From contig DYER01000026.1 of the NCBI GenBank assembly GCA_020725605.1, positions 1-57,743 on the forward strand: 57,743 nt of DNA, given 5' to 3'. The notes below the pieces were generated by a model that saw only the letters and a program-made list of their open reading frames with translations, was not told the DNA's origin and searched no databases. The DNA comes from Ammonifex sp. GTDB taxonomy: Bacteria; Bacillota; Desulfotomaculia; Desulfotomaculales; DYER01. Position numbers and translations under genes: made by a program. Shown here one piece after another: positions 8,255 to 15,820 of the stretch (position 1 is the first letter of the stretch; the number at the start of each line of letters is the position of its first letter).

Positions 8255-9089
8255 TGTCCTGGGCGCCGGTCCTCTTGAGGGCCGGGATCAGGTCGCGCAC
8301 CTGTTTCTCGTCGAGCACCACCTCTACGGCCACCCAGTCCCCGTTGTGCAAAGGCGCCACGGTGGGGTGCTTCATGGCCGGGAGGATGGCCAGCACCGCC
8401 GGGAGCCTGTCTCCCGGCACGTTCATTTTTAGCCCCACCTTACTTTCGGCCCGCAGGGCCCCTTCCAGGAGTACGGCCAGATTTTGCAGCTTTTCGCGCT
8501 TCCATGGGTCGGCCCAGCTGGCCCGGTTGGCGTGGAGCCGGGTGGTGGACTCCAGGATGGTTGCGATGACGCGCAGGTTGTGGGCCCGCAAAGACGAGCC
8601 GGTTTCGGTGAGATCCACGATGGCGTCCACCAGGTGGGGGACCTTGACTTCGGTGGCGCCGTAGGAAAATTCCACCGTGGCGTGTACCCCGTGTTGCGCC
8701 AGATAACGTCGGGTCAGATTCACGTATTCGGTGGCTATCCGCTTGCCGTCGAGGTCGGCCACTTTATGGAAAGGGCTGTCCTGGGCCACGGCCATGACCA
8801 CCCGTACCGGGCGCAGCCCCTGCTTGGCGTAGACCAGGTTGGCCACTTCAACCACGTCGGCTTCGTTTTCCACGATCCAGTCCAGACCGCTCAGGCCCGC
8901 GTCCAATACGCCTTCATGGACGTAACGGGGGATTTCCTGGGCCCTCATCAAGGTCACTTCCAGTTCGGGGTCGTCGATGGCCGGCTGATAGGAACGCGCG
9001 CCGACGGTGAGGGTATAGCCGGCCTTCCGGAAAAGCTGGAAGGTGGCCTCCTGGAGGCTACCCTTCGGGAGACCGAGACGGAGTTTCAA
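8220..9089 (-). CDS. hisG: ATP phosphoribosyltransferase, long form
   Basis: First enzyme of histidine synthesis; joins ATP and PRPP to give phosphoribosyl-ATP. At 289 residues it is the long (HisG-L) form: two periplasmic-binding-protein-like catalytic lobes (about 1-210) with the PRPP-site segment [11 protein letters not shown], then a PII-like regulatory domain (about 215-289) that binds histidine. As the long form it should not need HisZ. The TTG start at 9089 has AGAGGTGA seven bases upstream. No other his gene is adjacent; the only other histidine gene in the window is the PHP phosphatase 36 kb away, so the pathway is dispersed here. Upstream lies pseudogene DNA. Confidence 0.95.
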   Translation of the reverse strand: MKLRLGLPKGSLQEATFQLFRKAGYTLTVGARSYQPAIDDPELEVTLMRAQEIPRYVHEGVLDAGLSGLDWIVENEADVVEVANLVYAKQGLRPVRVVMAVAQDSPFHKVADLDGKRIATEYVNLTRRYLAQHGVHATVEFSYGATEVKVPHLVDAIVDLTETGSSLRAHNLRVIATILESTTRLHANRASWADPWKREKLQNLAVLLEGALRAESKVGLKMNVPGDRLPAVLAILPAMKHPTVAPLHNGDWVAVEVVLDEKQVRDLIPALKRTGAQDIIEYPLNKVIP

Positions 9090-9255
9090 GCCGTGTCACC
9101 TCTGACAACGCAAATTGCGGGGTCAGGCGGCCTAAGGCCGGGCCGAGCCCCCCATTCATTTTACTACGTTATGGCCCGGGAGCCAAGGGTGACTCGCCCG
9201 CAGTTGCCGGTATGTGGGGTATTAAGGCCTGGCTTTGCGCAGGGCGGCCCACCCA

Positions 9256-9697
9256 TCATTCCCGCCAGGCCACCAGGTGGGGTCTGGGGGTCCAGAAAGG
9301 AAAGATACTGGCCCCGCACCCCGTATTACGCCGGGGGATCGAGTTTCTTATAGCGGTAATACTTGGCCAGACGGTCCGCCGACCGCATCCAGCCCAGGCG
9401 CTTGACCCGCAGGTCGCTGGCGGCCCCCCTGAGCTCAGTTATGTTCCAGGGGAAACGTCCGCAGTGCTGGGGGTCCCCGCCAGCGGTAGGGAAAGTCCGG
9501 CCGGTAACGGACCATGAAGGGCCGGTAATACTGGTGGGCCCGCCAGAATTCGTCCTCGCGGTAATGGTTTTCGTCCCACATATCATAAAGGCGGAAGTAA
9601 TAGACCTCGACCTGCGGGTCCGCCGCCAGCCGCGGGAGTTCCTCGGCCGCGGTCCTCGAAGACCTCGTCCGCGTCCAGAATCAGGGTCCACCGCCGG
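9256..9697 (-). pseudogene. Decayed GT2-type glycosyltransferase (5' truncated, multiple lesions)
   Basis: Read on the minus strand in three shifting frames, this gives a recognisable C-terminal part of a family 2 glycosyltransferase. It begins WTLILDADEVFED near 9695-9655, continues after a frameshift near 9645 as AEELPRLAADPQVEVYYFRLYDMWDENHYRED..., and shifts again near 9480 into DPQHCGRFPWNI...LRVKRLGWM...KYYRYKKLDP. It then meets an in-frame TAA near 9333 where Lys or similar is expected before YG. After one more shift it ends HLVAWRE with TGA at 9258-9256. The N-terminal donor-site half is missing; at 9697 it abuts unrelated sequence. No intact frame exists, so no product is expected. 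The family call rests on the DADE motif and the conserved PQHCGRFP / GW / YRY-LDP blocks. Confidence 0.72.
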
Positions 9698-9948
9698 GTA
9701 CTGGGCTACCGGACCTGGAGCTTCGGCGTGGTCAACGCCTCCACCACGATCGCCCCGGCCACCGTGAAGCTCCAGATTAGCCCGGACGGCACCAACTGGA
9801 TCGACGAGGCCGGCCCGGTCACCCTGAACACCGGGGACGTGAGTGCCCTGGTCTCGACCATCTTCTGAAATACGCCCGCATCTACTACGCCGCGGCTAAC
9901 GCGGCCAGTACCGTGACCCTGAATATTTTCCTCCGGGCCCAGGCCTGA
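9698..9948 (+). pseudogene. DUF6385-like protein remnant (truncated, frameshifted)
   Basis: Plus-strand fragment reading LGYRTWSFGVVNAS...TVKLQISPDGTNWIDEAGPVTLNTGDVSALVSTIF, then a stop at about 9865-9867. A one-base shift restores LKYARIYYAAANAASTVTLNIFLRAQA with TGA at 9946-9948. The beta-rich pattern (QISPDGTNW, then FLKYARI, then a final beta strand and QA) matches my memory of DUF6385, found in Desulfotomaculum-type Firmicutes; confirm by profile search. The N-terminus is lost at the junction with the glycosyltransferase remnant on the other strand, so the two fragments were brought together by rearrangement or deletion. Confidence 0.62.
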
Positions 9949-9958
9949 GAGAAAAGGC

Positions 9959-9994
9959 GGGGAGCCTTGCGGCCTCCGGCGCCGCGGGCTCCCC
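9959..9994 (+). terminator. Inverted repeat after the DUF6385 remnant (possible terminator relic)
   Basis: GGGGAGCC at 9959-9966 pairs perfectly with GGCTCCCC at 9987-9994 across a 20-base GC-rich loop. No T-tract follows, so termination strength is doubtful. Its place 10 bases after the remnant's stop suggests the former gene's terminator. Between here and the DedA gene (10058) nothing else is seen. Confidence 0.4.
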
Positions 9995-10057
9995 CAGAGT
10001 CTGGTTTCAGGGTCAGAGCTGATGCCGCGCTTTCCCTGCTTGCGCCTCCGGGGTAGT

Positions 10058-10678
10058 TTACCTTTCGCTTCCTGACTTTTCTTCCGGCGGGGGGATTGGC
10101 TCCGGCTTCTTTCGGCCGCGCAGGATTTTCCATACTACCAGCCCGCCGAAGGACAGCACGAGCGTCAGGGCGATCACGGCGTGCAGGCTGACGTAGGACT
10201 GCCAGACGTGGATGAGGTACCTGGTGAATTCCAGCAGGAGCACGTTGAAAAGGAGCGAGCCCAGGGCCGTCCAGAAGGTGAAACTCAAAAGGTTCACCCG
10301 GGCAAAGCCGGCCACGAAGGAGGACCAGGGCCGCACGTAACCTACGAAGCGGGTAGCAAACACGGTGAGGGCCCCGTAGCGGGCGTACCAATCCCTGAGT
10401 TTTGTACGGGTCCTGAGGAACTCCCTATTGCCAGCCAGCCGGCGGGCAAGGTACCCTTCGCCCCAGTACCCCACCCCGTAGGCCGCCAGACTGCCGGTGA
10501 GGTGGGCCGCGGTGAGAAGGAGGACCATCAGCGGGTACGAAAAGCCCCTTTGAATCAAGAGGTAGGCCAGTACGTAGCTCCCTTCGATGGGAAAGGGAAG
10601 CCCCAGGTTTTCCACCATGACACTCAAGAAAATTCCGCTCAGTCCCAGGGAGCCCCAAAAGCGGTGGAGGGCCTCCAT
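10058..10678 (-). CDS. DedA-family membrane protein
   Basis: Polytopic inner-membrane protein of 206 residues in the DedA/VTT (SNARE-associated) family, whose members act as lipid scramblases or transporters linked to envelope homeostasis. Signs are an N-terminal ENLGLPFPIEGSYVLAYL segment (the acidic re-entrant hairpin), GYWGEGYLARR, and the conserved arginine/glycine stretch ATRFVGYVRPWSSFVAGFARV, followed by C-terminal helices and a charged Pro-rich tail. The start is ATG 10678 with AAGGAG nine bases upstream, not the longer frame to 10726. It follows the PIG-L gene by 13 bases, within one minus-strand transcription unit with the GT4 gene. Confidence 0.9.
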   Translation of the reverse strand: MEALHRFWGSLGLSGIFLSVMVENLGLPFPIEGSYVLAYLLIQRGFSYPLMVLLLTAAHLTGSLAAYGVGYWGEGYLARRLAGNREFLRTRTKLRDWYARYGALTVFATRFVGYVRPWSSFVAGFARVNLLSFTFWTALGSLLFNVLLLEFTRYLIHVWQSYVSLHAVIALTLVLSFGGLVVWKILRGRKKPEPIPPPEEKSGSER

Positions 10679-10691
10679 GCCGTTTCGCTCC

Positions 10692-11501
10692 TTACGGGCG
10701 TGGCGAACTGAAGAGTTCGTTTTCACGTATGAAACTGAGGAGCAAGGGGCGCAAGAAAGGGTTCTTCAATTGGGTACGGTACTCCAGCACGGCGGCCGTC
10801 TTGGCCTTCTTGGCCTCGGGGGAGGGGCAGAATTTCAGCCACCTCTGATCAAACGTCAGCATGGCCACCGGAGGCAGGAGGAAATTCTGTCGGGCCAGCA
10901 TTTTGGGCTGGGGGAAGTAAGGATGGTGCACGAGGTAGCGGTAGGCCCGGACTTCCGGACCGCACGCCAGTACCTCCTCCACGGTGCGGCCGAGTACCGC
11001 GTGGTCCGGGTGGCGGTCCTCCGGGTGGGGGTAGAAAATCACGGTCGGTTGGAACTCCGCGATGGCCTGTCCCACGCGGGCCGCCAGGACGTCGCGGTGT
11101 TCGGCCAGCTGTCCGTCCGGGTATTCCCAGAACTCCAGTTGATGGGGCGGCACGCCCAGGAGGCTCGTGGCGTGCCGGAACTCGCGATAGCGCTGGTTTT
11201 TTAGCCCGTGCTTGTTGCCGTCGGTGGCCAGCACGATGCGCACCGGGGCGCCGGACCGGGTAGCGGTAAACATGTAGGCCCCGGCGCCGATGGTCTCGTC
11301 GTCGGGGTGCGGGGCGAAAACGAGTACCCGTTCTTCCGGGGTCGGTAGCTCGAGATCCGGGAGCAGGTAAAAGGCGGCCCCCGGAAGCACTTCGTACGCG
11401 TAGGTGTAGGCGAGATAGGCCACAAACGGTACCAGAACGAACAATACGATGGTAAGCTTTCTCTTATGTCGGGTCCACCAGTCTTTTATAAACGTCTTCA
11501 A
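10692..11501 (-). CDS. PIG-L/LmbE-family deacetylase, membrane anchored
   Basis: Predicted zinc-dependent de-N-acetylase acting on a sugar-containing substrate. In 269 residues it has a single N-terminal membrane anchor (about 17-37), then the LmbE domain opening with APHPDDE (His66, Asp68, Asp69), a later YPHPEDRHPDH with the other zinc histidines, and a helical C-terminus. Position after a GT4 transferase recalls glycosylation and deacetylation pairs such as those making glucosaminyl-inositols or modified glycolipids, but the actual product is unknown. I prefer TTG 11501 (GGAG 11 bases upstream); TTG 11534 is in frame. The 5' end overlaps the upstream gene by 38 bases. Confidence 0.87.
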   Translation of the reverse strand: MKTFIKDWWTRHKRKLTIVLFVLVPFVAYLAYTYAYEVLPGAAFYLLPDLELPTPEERVLVFAPHPDDETIGAGAYMFTATRSGAPVRIVLATDGNKHGLKNQRYREFRHATSLLGVPPHQLEFWEYPDGQLAEHRDVLAARVGQAIAEFQPTVIFYPHPEDRHPDHAVLGRTVEEVLACGPEVRAYRYLVHHPYFPQPKMLARQNFLLPPVAMLTFDQRWLKFCPSPEAKKAKTAAVLEYRTQLKNPFLRPLLLSFIRENELFSSPRP

Positions 11502-12636
11502 TACAGCGCAAACTCCCGTCGAGCTTGTGGGCAACCACCTTTTCCAGACTCCGCCGGCCCATCCTGTGGCGCAAAGCCGGATCCCCCAGGAGAGCCAGAA
11601 TTTTTTCCGCCAGGTCGCGGGCGTCTCCGGGACGGAACAGCAGCCCGTTGTCGCCGTCCTCTATCAGTTCGGGCAGGGCCCCGGCGCGCGCCGCCACCAC
11701 CGGCAGGCCCGAGGCCATGGCCTCCAGGGTAACGATACTCTGGGTTTCGTGGGGCGAGGGGATCACGAAGCAGGTGGCCAGCTGGTAAAGTTGCGGCAGT
11801 CTGTCGCTCTCGTGTGCGAAAGGCCCGAGAAAGCTGACGTGGGACGCAAGACCGGCCCTTCTGGCCTGCCTTTTCAAACGCTCGGTCAGGTTGCCGCCGC
11901 CGCACAGGACGAAATGCGCCTCACGGCAGGCCAGCACGTGGGGTACGGCCGCCAGCAGGGTTTCGAGGTCCTTGTCCTGGTCGAGGCGGCCCACGTACAA
12001 AACCAAAGGTTTGTTCGGCAGGTTGAACTCGGCCCGTATGGTGGCCGGCGGCACGTAGGAGAAAAACCGGTTCAGATCCACCCCATTCGAAATGGCGATT
12101 ACGGGAGCCCTCAGACCCAGGGCCAGGAGGGTGGCTCGTACCGTTTCACTCGGGCAGATGACGTACTGGCAACGGTTGTAAAACCGTATCATGGCCGCGG
12201 TGAGCGTACGTCTGAGCCAGGGGTGGAAGGGCCTGAGGAACCTTAAATAAGACAGGACGTACTCCAAGGTAAAATGGTTGCTGATCACCACCGGCACGCC
12301 CCTGGCGCCGGCCTCGGCCAGCAGGGTGGAGCCGATGGAAGTGGGGTCCTGGAGGTGCACGACTTGCGGCCGGACGACCTCCACTATGGCCCGCACTTCG
12401 CGGCGCGGCCATACGGTGACGCGGAAGCCTTTGCGAAAGGGATGGGGAACGGAACGTATGCGCCACACCGCGAAGCCGTCCGGGTGGGTTTCCAAGAAAG
12501 TCCTGCGGTTCGGGGAAGGGGCCACCACCACGACCTCGTGGTTTCGTTGCGCAAGGTAGCGCGCGAGGTTAAGGGTGGTGACCGCCACCCCGGAAATGTT
12601 GGGGTAAAAGGATTCCGTGCCGATTAAGACCTTCAT
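11464..12636 (-). CDS. GT4 family glycosyltransferase
   Basis: Retaining GT-B glycosyltransferase of 390 residues, similar in build to diacylglycerol or phosphatidylinositol glycosyltransferases. The N-terminal half (residues 1-170) begins MKVLIGTESFYPNISGVAVTT and carries SNHFTLEYVLSYL, like the membrane-associated acceptor region. The C-terminal half has the donor signature SPHETQSIVTLEAMASGLPVVA, with the conserved acidic residues, then GALPELIEDGDNG. ATG start with GGG-rich site about 6 bases upstream. It heads a minus-strand unit with the PIG-L and DedA genes, suggesting a membrane glycolipid pathway (inference). Divergent from holA across 184 bases. Confidence 0.9.
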   Translation of the reverse strand: MKVLIGTESFYPNISGVAVTTLNLARYLAQRNHEVVVVAPSPNRRTFLETHPDGFAVWRIRSVPHPFRKGFRVTVWPRREVRAIVEVVRPQVVHLQDPTSIGSTLLAEAGARGVPVVISNHFTLEYVLSYLRFLRPFHPWLRRTLTAAMIRFYNRCQYVICPSETVRATLLALGLRAPVIAISNGVDLNRFFSYVPPATIRAEFNLPNKPLVLYVGRLDQDKDLETLLAAVPHVLACREAHFVLCGGGNLTERLKRQARRAGLASHVSFLGPFAHESDRLPQLYQLATCFVIPSPHETQSIVTLEAMASGLPVVAARAGALPELIEDGDNGLLFRPGDARDLAEKILALLGDPALRHRMGRRSLEKVVAHKLDGSLRCIEDVYKRLVDPT

Positions 12637-12721
12637 TGCAGCCCTTTCCCGCGCAAGTATTCAAGTATTTCGGCGCCGGCGAAAAATCCCCTGCCGGCCG
12701 TAATCGTTTGTCTTCTCCGCC

Positions 12722-12751
12722 TTGTCACGGGGTCCGCACTCAGTTTATAAT
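12722..12751 (+). promoter_or_regulatory. Sigma-A-type promoter for holA
   Basis: TTGTCA (12722-12727), an 18-base spacer and a perfect TATAAT (12746-12751), about 70 bases before the holA start. The remaining intergenic bases between the GT4 gene and holA hold no other feature I can name. Confidence 0.65.
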
Positions 12752-12820
12752 ATGAGCAGAAGATCTTTTAAGTATTTGTGACAGGTAACGCATGGTAAGG
12801 CGGCAGGGAGGCCATACGCC

Positions 12821-13822
12821 GTGGACCGGCTGGCGGCACTGGAGCAAAGGCTGGCGAAGGGCGACATCGCTCCGGTCTATCTGTTTTACGGGGCCGAAGA
12901 GTACTTAAGGGAGCGGGCCCTGGCCCTCTTGCGAGAGAAACTCCTGTCTCCCCCGGCCCTGACCTGGAATTATCGCGTGCTATTCGGCGACGAAGCCGCC
13001 CCGGAAGCCATCGTGCAGTGGGCTACAACCCCCCCTGTGGGCGCTCCTCGGCGCCTTGTCGTGGTGCGCCAGGCGGTCTTTTTTGGCACGCGCTCGGGAA
13101 TATCGGTGCTTGAAGAATACTTCACGCGGCCGGTACGGTCCGCGTGCCTGGCCTTCGATACCGCGACCGTGGACCGGGAGGGCCCTTTGTTCAAGGCCTT
13201 GCAGGCTGCCGGCGAGGCCGTCGAATTCACCCCCGTCAAAAAACCCCTTCTCTACCGTTGGGTTCTGCAGGCGGCGAGGGAGGCCGGGCGGCAGATTACG
13301 GAGGAGGCCGTCAGAGAGCTGGTTAACAGGCACGAGCGTCTCACGGACCTGGCGGCCGAATTCGCGAAGCTTGCGGATTTTGTCGGCCCCGATCGCTCCA
13401 TCACGGCCCGAGATGTGCGGGAGGTAACCGCACCCCGTACCGAAGACCGCATTTTCGCCGTCCTCGACGCCGTCGGAGAAAAAAAATACGCCCAGGCAGT
13501 GGCGGGCCTGCGGTACCTGGTTGGGGGCGGGGAAAACCCGCAGGCGGTTCTGGGCCTGCTGGCCCGGCACTTTCGGTTGTTGATACTGGCCAAGGAATCC
13601 GTGGTTGCCGGCCGGGGCCGCGAGAATTTGGCCGGACAATTGGGTGTAGCCCCCTTCGTGGCCAGGAAGCTGTTGCTGCAGGCGGGCAACTTCAGCATGT
13701 CCCGGTTAAAGGGGGCCCTGGCGGGCCTGCTGGCCGCCGAGGTGGCGGTTAAGACAGGCGCATGTGACTATCAAACGGCTCTGGAAACCTTCCTGGCCGG
13801 ACTGTGGGCCGGTCCGGGGTGA
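12821..13822 (+). CDS. holA: DNA polymerase III subunit delta
   Basis: Clamp-loader subunit that opens the sliding clamp. 333 residues, the normal length: an AAA+-like domain I beginning APVYLFYGAEEYLRERALALL, with no functional Walker A as usual for delta, a lid domain with the conserved segment RTEDRIFAVLDAVGEKKYAQAV, and a C-terminal helical collar domain (GLLARHFRLLILAKE ... ALETFL). GTG start with AGGGAGG nine bases upstream. It has its own promoter; a zinc-ribbon gene follows 19 bases later. In many Firmicutes holA lies just before the convergent rpsT, as here. Confidence 0.95.
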   Translation: MDRLAALEQRLAKGDIAPVYLFYGAEEYLRERALALLREKLLSPPALTWNYRVLFGDEAAPEAIVQWATTPPVGAPRRLVVVRQAVFFGTRSGISVLEEYFTRPVRSACLAFDTATVDREGPLFKALQAAGEAVEFTPVKKPLLYRWVLQAAREAGRQITEEAVRELVNRHERLTDLAAEFAKLADFVGPDRSITARDVREVTAPRTEDRIFAVLDAVGEKKYAQAVAGLRYLVGGGENPQAVLGLLARHFRLLILAKESVVAGRGRENLAGQLGVAPFVARKLLLQAGNFSMSRLKGALAGLLAAEVAVKTGACDYQTALETFLAGLWAGPG

Positions 13823-13841
13823 CGGAAAGGGGGGAGTACCC

Positions 13842-14045
13842 GTGTACAAGTGGAAGTGCGATTACTGTAACTACTCCACCCAGGCCGAGGTTCCGCCGGA
13901 AAAGTGTCCTTCCTGCCGCCGGGGATGCACCTTCATCCTGGTCGACTGTTACACGCCCGATTGCGGGGGGCCGGAGGCCGGCGGCGTGGACCTGACCCTG
14001 TACCAGCGGTCTCGACCCCGCAAAAAGGCGGATAGGCACGCGTGA
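13842..14045 (+). CDS. Rubredoxin-like zinc-ribbon protein (67 aa)
   Basis: Small protein with an N-terminal two-knuckle metal site: KCDYCNY and CPSCRRGC, plus extra cysteines in VDCYTPDCGG. The spacing resembles the rubredoxin-like domain of rubrerythrins (Y-K-W-K-C-x-x-C ... C-P-x-C). It probably binds Fe or Zn; electron transfer or nucleic acid binding are both possible. The start is GTG 13842, with AAAGGGGGGAG five bases upstream; the longer frame from 13764 is inside holA. It ends in the left arm of a bidirectional terminator shared with rpsT. No partner gene identifies its role. Confidence 0.75.
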   Translation: MYKWKCDYCNYSTQAEVPPEKCPSCRRGCTFILVDCYTPDCGGPEAGGVDLTLYQRSRPRKKADRHA

Positions 14046-14067
14046 AGCTCCCCATCCGCCTTCTTTT
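14022..14067. terminator. Bidirectional Rho-independent terminator between the zinc-ribbon gene and rpsT
   Basis: AAGGCGGAT (14025-14033) pairs perfectly with ATCCGCCTT (14054-14062). CTTTT follows on the plus strand, and the A-run at 14022-14026 gives TTTTT on the minus strand. It serves both convergent genes and overlaps the last codons of the plus-strand ORF. Confidence 0.8.
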
Positions 14068-14082
14068 CCGACTTCCCAACGG

Positions 14083-14361
14083 TTACGACGCCACCCCGCC
14101 CGTGGCACGGTTCAGCTTGCACGCGAGACGGGATTTCTTGCGGGCCGCCGTGTTCCTGTGCAAAACGCCCTTGCTGGCCGCCTTGTCGATGCGGATGACG
14201 GCTTCCCGCAAATAGCGCCGTGCCAGCTCCATGTCCGCAGCAGTCAGGGCCCGCTCGAATTTTCGGATGGCCGTCTTCACGGCCGATTTAATGCTGCGGT
14301 TCCTCAGGGCGCGGCGGCGGGCCACCGCCACCCGTTTGGCGGCGGTACGCGACTTGGGCAC
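14083..14361 (-). CDS. rpsT: 30S ribosomal protein bS20
   Basis: Primary binding protein of the 16S rRNA in the small subunit. 92 residues, strongly basic and helical, with the usual opening MPKSRTAAKRV and the segments RNRSIKSAVKTAIRKFE and IDKAASKGVLHRNTAARKKSRL. GTG start behind GGGGAGGTGA. A promoter with TTGCAA and TAGAAT lies 30-57 bases upstream, and a bidirectional terminator follows the stop. It is convergent with holA and the zinc-ribbon gene, the arrangement usual in Firmicutes. Confidence 0.97.
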   Translation of the reverse strand: MPKSRTAAKRVAVARRRALRNRSIKSAVKTAIRKFERALTAADMELARRYLREAVIRIDKAASKGVLHRNTAARKKSRLACKLNRATGGVAS

Positions 14362-14389
14362 CGGGCCTCACCTCCCCGTACGCCGTTAT

Positions 14390-14418
14390 ATTCTACCACT
14401 GGCAGGAGGAATTTGCAA
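14390..14418 (-). promoter_or_regulatory. Sigma-A-type promoter for rpsT (minus strand)
   Basis: On the minus strand TTGCAA (14418-14413), a 17-base spacer and TAGAAT (14395-14390), upstream of the rpsT start at 14361. It interleaves with the plus-strand promoter at 14399-14427. Confidence 0.65.
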
Positions 14419-14427
14419 CGGTATAAT
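14399..14427 (+). promoter_or_regulatory. Sigma-A-like promoter for the 4-TM membrane protein
   Basis: CTGGCA (14399-14404), 17-base spacer, perfect TATAAT (14422-14427). The -35 is weak. Its elements overlap those of the divergent rpsT promoter, so the two may compete for RNA polymerase. Confidence 0.5.
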
Positions 14428-14487
14428 CTGCGGTAGATCTGGTTAAAGATATATCCAAAGAATTGCTTCCCGGGGGAGGTGAGGGCA

Positions 14488-14829
14488 TTGCGCCAGTGGT
14501 TGGGCGTCATCGTGCGGTTTGTGGTGTCGGCGCTGGTACTGATGGTGGTGAGCTGGTTATCGCCTGGTTTTGTGGTACGGGGGGGCTTTGTAGGGGCCCT
14601 CATTGCCGCCGCCGTCATTGCCGCGCTGGGTTATGTTGCGGAGACCCTGTTGGGAGACAGGATCACGCCCCACAGCCGCGGTCTGGTGGGCTTCATCGTG
14701 GCCGCGGTGGTAATCTATCTGGCCCAGTTTATCATCCCGGGGTTGCTGAGCGTCAGCATCATCGGGGCGCTCATCTCCGCTTTCGTCATCGGCCTTATCG
14801 ATGCCTTTGTGCCCACCTTGCTGCGGTGA
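14488..14829 (+). CDS. Phage-holin-4-like / YvlD-type small membrane protein
   Basis: Membrane protein of 113 residues with four predicted helices (about 4-22, 30-50, 64-82, 86-106). The pattern matches the Phage_holin_4_2 / YvlD family: WLSPGFVVRGGFVGALIAAAVIAALG, then a Gly-rich turn and IIGALISAFVIGLIDAFVP. Despite the family name these are chromosomal genes of unknown role in Firmicutes, not lysis genes. The TTG at 14488 is chosen because GGAGGTGA sits eight bases upstream; GTG 14479 lies within that site. It is preceded by its own TATAAT and followed by spoIIP after 106 bases. Confidence 0.82.
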   Translation: MRQWLGVIVRFVVSALVLMVVSWLSPGFVVRGGFVGALIAAAVIAALGYVAETLLGDRITPHSRGLVGFIVAAVVIYLAQFIIPGLLSVSIIGALISAFVIGLIDAFVPTLLR

Positions 14830-14878
14830 GGTGACGGCACCGGCACAAAAAACCACCCGTTGCTCCGGGGTGGGGACT

Positions 14879-14908
14879 TCATAATCCCTCTCGTGGCAGA
14901 CATATGAT
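14879..14908 (+). promoter_or_regulatory. Sigma-E-like promoter upstream of spoIIP
   Basis: TCATAAT (14879-14885), 15-base spacer, CATATGAT (14901-14908). Compared with the mother-cell consensus KMATATT - 14/15 - CATACAHT, six of seven and six of eight positions fit. spoIIP is under sigma-E control in Bacillus, so the placement 28 bases before the GTG start makes biological sense. Assigned by eye. Confidence 0.5.
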
Positions 14909-14935
14909 GTACCAGCATGTCCGCCGGGAGGGATT

Positions 14936-15820
14936 GTGTTTTTGCCGCGCGCTTTGGCCGGTTTTCTGGCCCTGGGTCTGGTCTGGGTGGCGGGGTGGGG
15001 GTTGGTGCGGGTTGCCGTTGACCCCGGCTCGGACCCCGTGCGACTGGTCGCCGTGGCGCTGCCCGCGGTAGCCCGGGACCACCGGGGTCTGCCCTGCACG
15101 TTACCCCGTGGGCCGGAGGAGTGGCTGGCATTCCAGCTACCCTTTCTCAACCCGCAGGTGGTGGTGCAGACCGCGGCCCAGGTGGCGGTGGCCGCCGGGG
15201 TCACCCCGGTGGAGTCCGACGGCAGGATACGGGTGGGCATCTACCATACCCATACAGGCGAAACCTACCAAGACGACGGGAGGGCCCGCATAGAGGGGGG
15301 GCGCGGGGGGGTCGTGCGCGTGGGTGCGGTGCTGGCGGAAACCCTCCAGGGGGAGTACGGGATAGGGGCCGCGCATTCGGATCGCATCCACGACGAAATT
15401 TACGGCCGGGCCTACCTGCAGTCGGAACAGACCGCGCGCCAAATGCTGGCGCAGTACCCGGAAATCGAGGTGCTGCTGGATATTCACCGGGACAGCGAAC
15501 GTTCGCGCCGGGATGCCGTCGCCGTCATCGGGGGCCGGGAAGTCGCCAGGATCCTGCTGGTAGTCGGTTCCGATGCCCGCCGGCCTTTTCCCAACTGGCG
15601 CGAAAACTACGAATTTGCCCGCCGCCTGGCCTCACATATGGACCAACTGTACCCCGGGCTTTCCCTGGGCGTAAAGATAAAGGAGGGACGTTATAACCAG
15701 TACCTGCACCCGCACGCCCTCGTAGTAGAAGTGGGTAGCACCAGCAATACCAAAGAGGAAGCCGAGCGGGCCGCGCGGCTCCTGGCCGACGTGCTGGCTC
15801 GGGAACTTACAGCACAATAG
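14936..15820 (+). CDS. spoIIP: Stage II sporulation protein P (peptidoglycan hydrolase)
   Basis: Mother-cell cell-wall hydrolase that works with SpoIID and SpoIIM to thin the septum and drive engulfment. 294 residues: signal-anchor helix (about 5-27), a linker, then the catalytic domain opening RVGIYHTHTGETY (His104, His106, Glu109), with LLDIHRDS and a C-terminal HALVVEVGSTSNT, the zinc-site and glutamate motifs of this amidase/endopeptidase. GTG start with GGGAGGGA just upstream. The stop TAG ends exactly one base before the -35 of the hrcA promoter, so the two units are packed without spacing. It is evidence that the organism forms endospores. Confidence 0.95.
   Translation: MFLPRALAGFLALGLVWVAGWGLVRVAVDPGSDPVRLVAVALPAVARDHRGLPCTLPRGPEEWLAFQLPFLNPQVVVQTAAQVAVAAGVTPVESDGRIRVGIYHTHTGETYQDDGRARIEGGRGGVVRVGAVLAETLQGEYGIGAAHSDRIHDEIYGRAYLQSEQTARQMLAQYPEIEVLLDIHRDSERSRRDAVAVIGGREVARILLVVGSDARRPFPNWRENYEFARRLASHMDQLYPGLSLGVKIKEGRYNQYLHPHALVVEVGSTSNTKEEAERAARLLADVLARELTAQ

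Noticed and set aside
9212..9517. 101-codon plus-strand frame antisense to the glycosyltransferase remnant
   Set aside because: No ribosome site, no recognised domain; opposite strand carries the clear remnant.
9326..9691. 121-codon minus-strand frame between hisG and the DedA gene
   Set aside because: Only its second half carries conserved glycosyltransferase sequence; the first half is an out-of-frame reading, so it is treated as part of the pseudogene, not a gene.
14488..14829. Phage lysis holin (from the family name)
   Set aside because: No phage genes nearby; the family is chromosomal in Firmicutes and the name is historical.
14851..14873. CCACCC/GGGTGG hairpin between the 4-TM gene and spoIIP as terminator
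   Set aside because: No T-tract follows and it lies close to the sigma-E-like promoter; pairing may be chance in GC-rich DNA.
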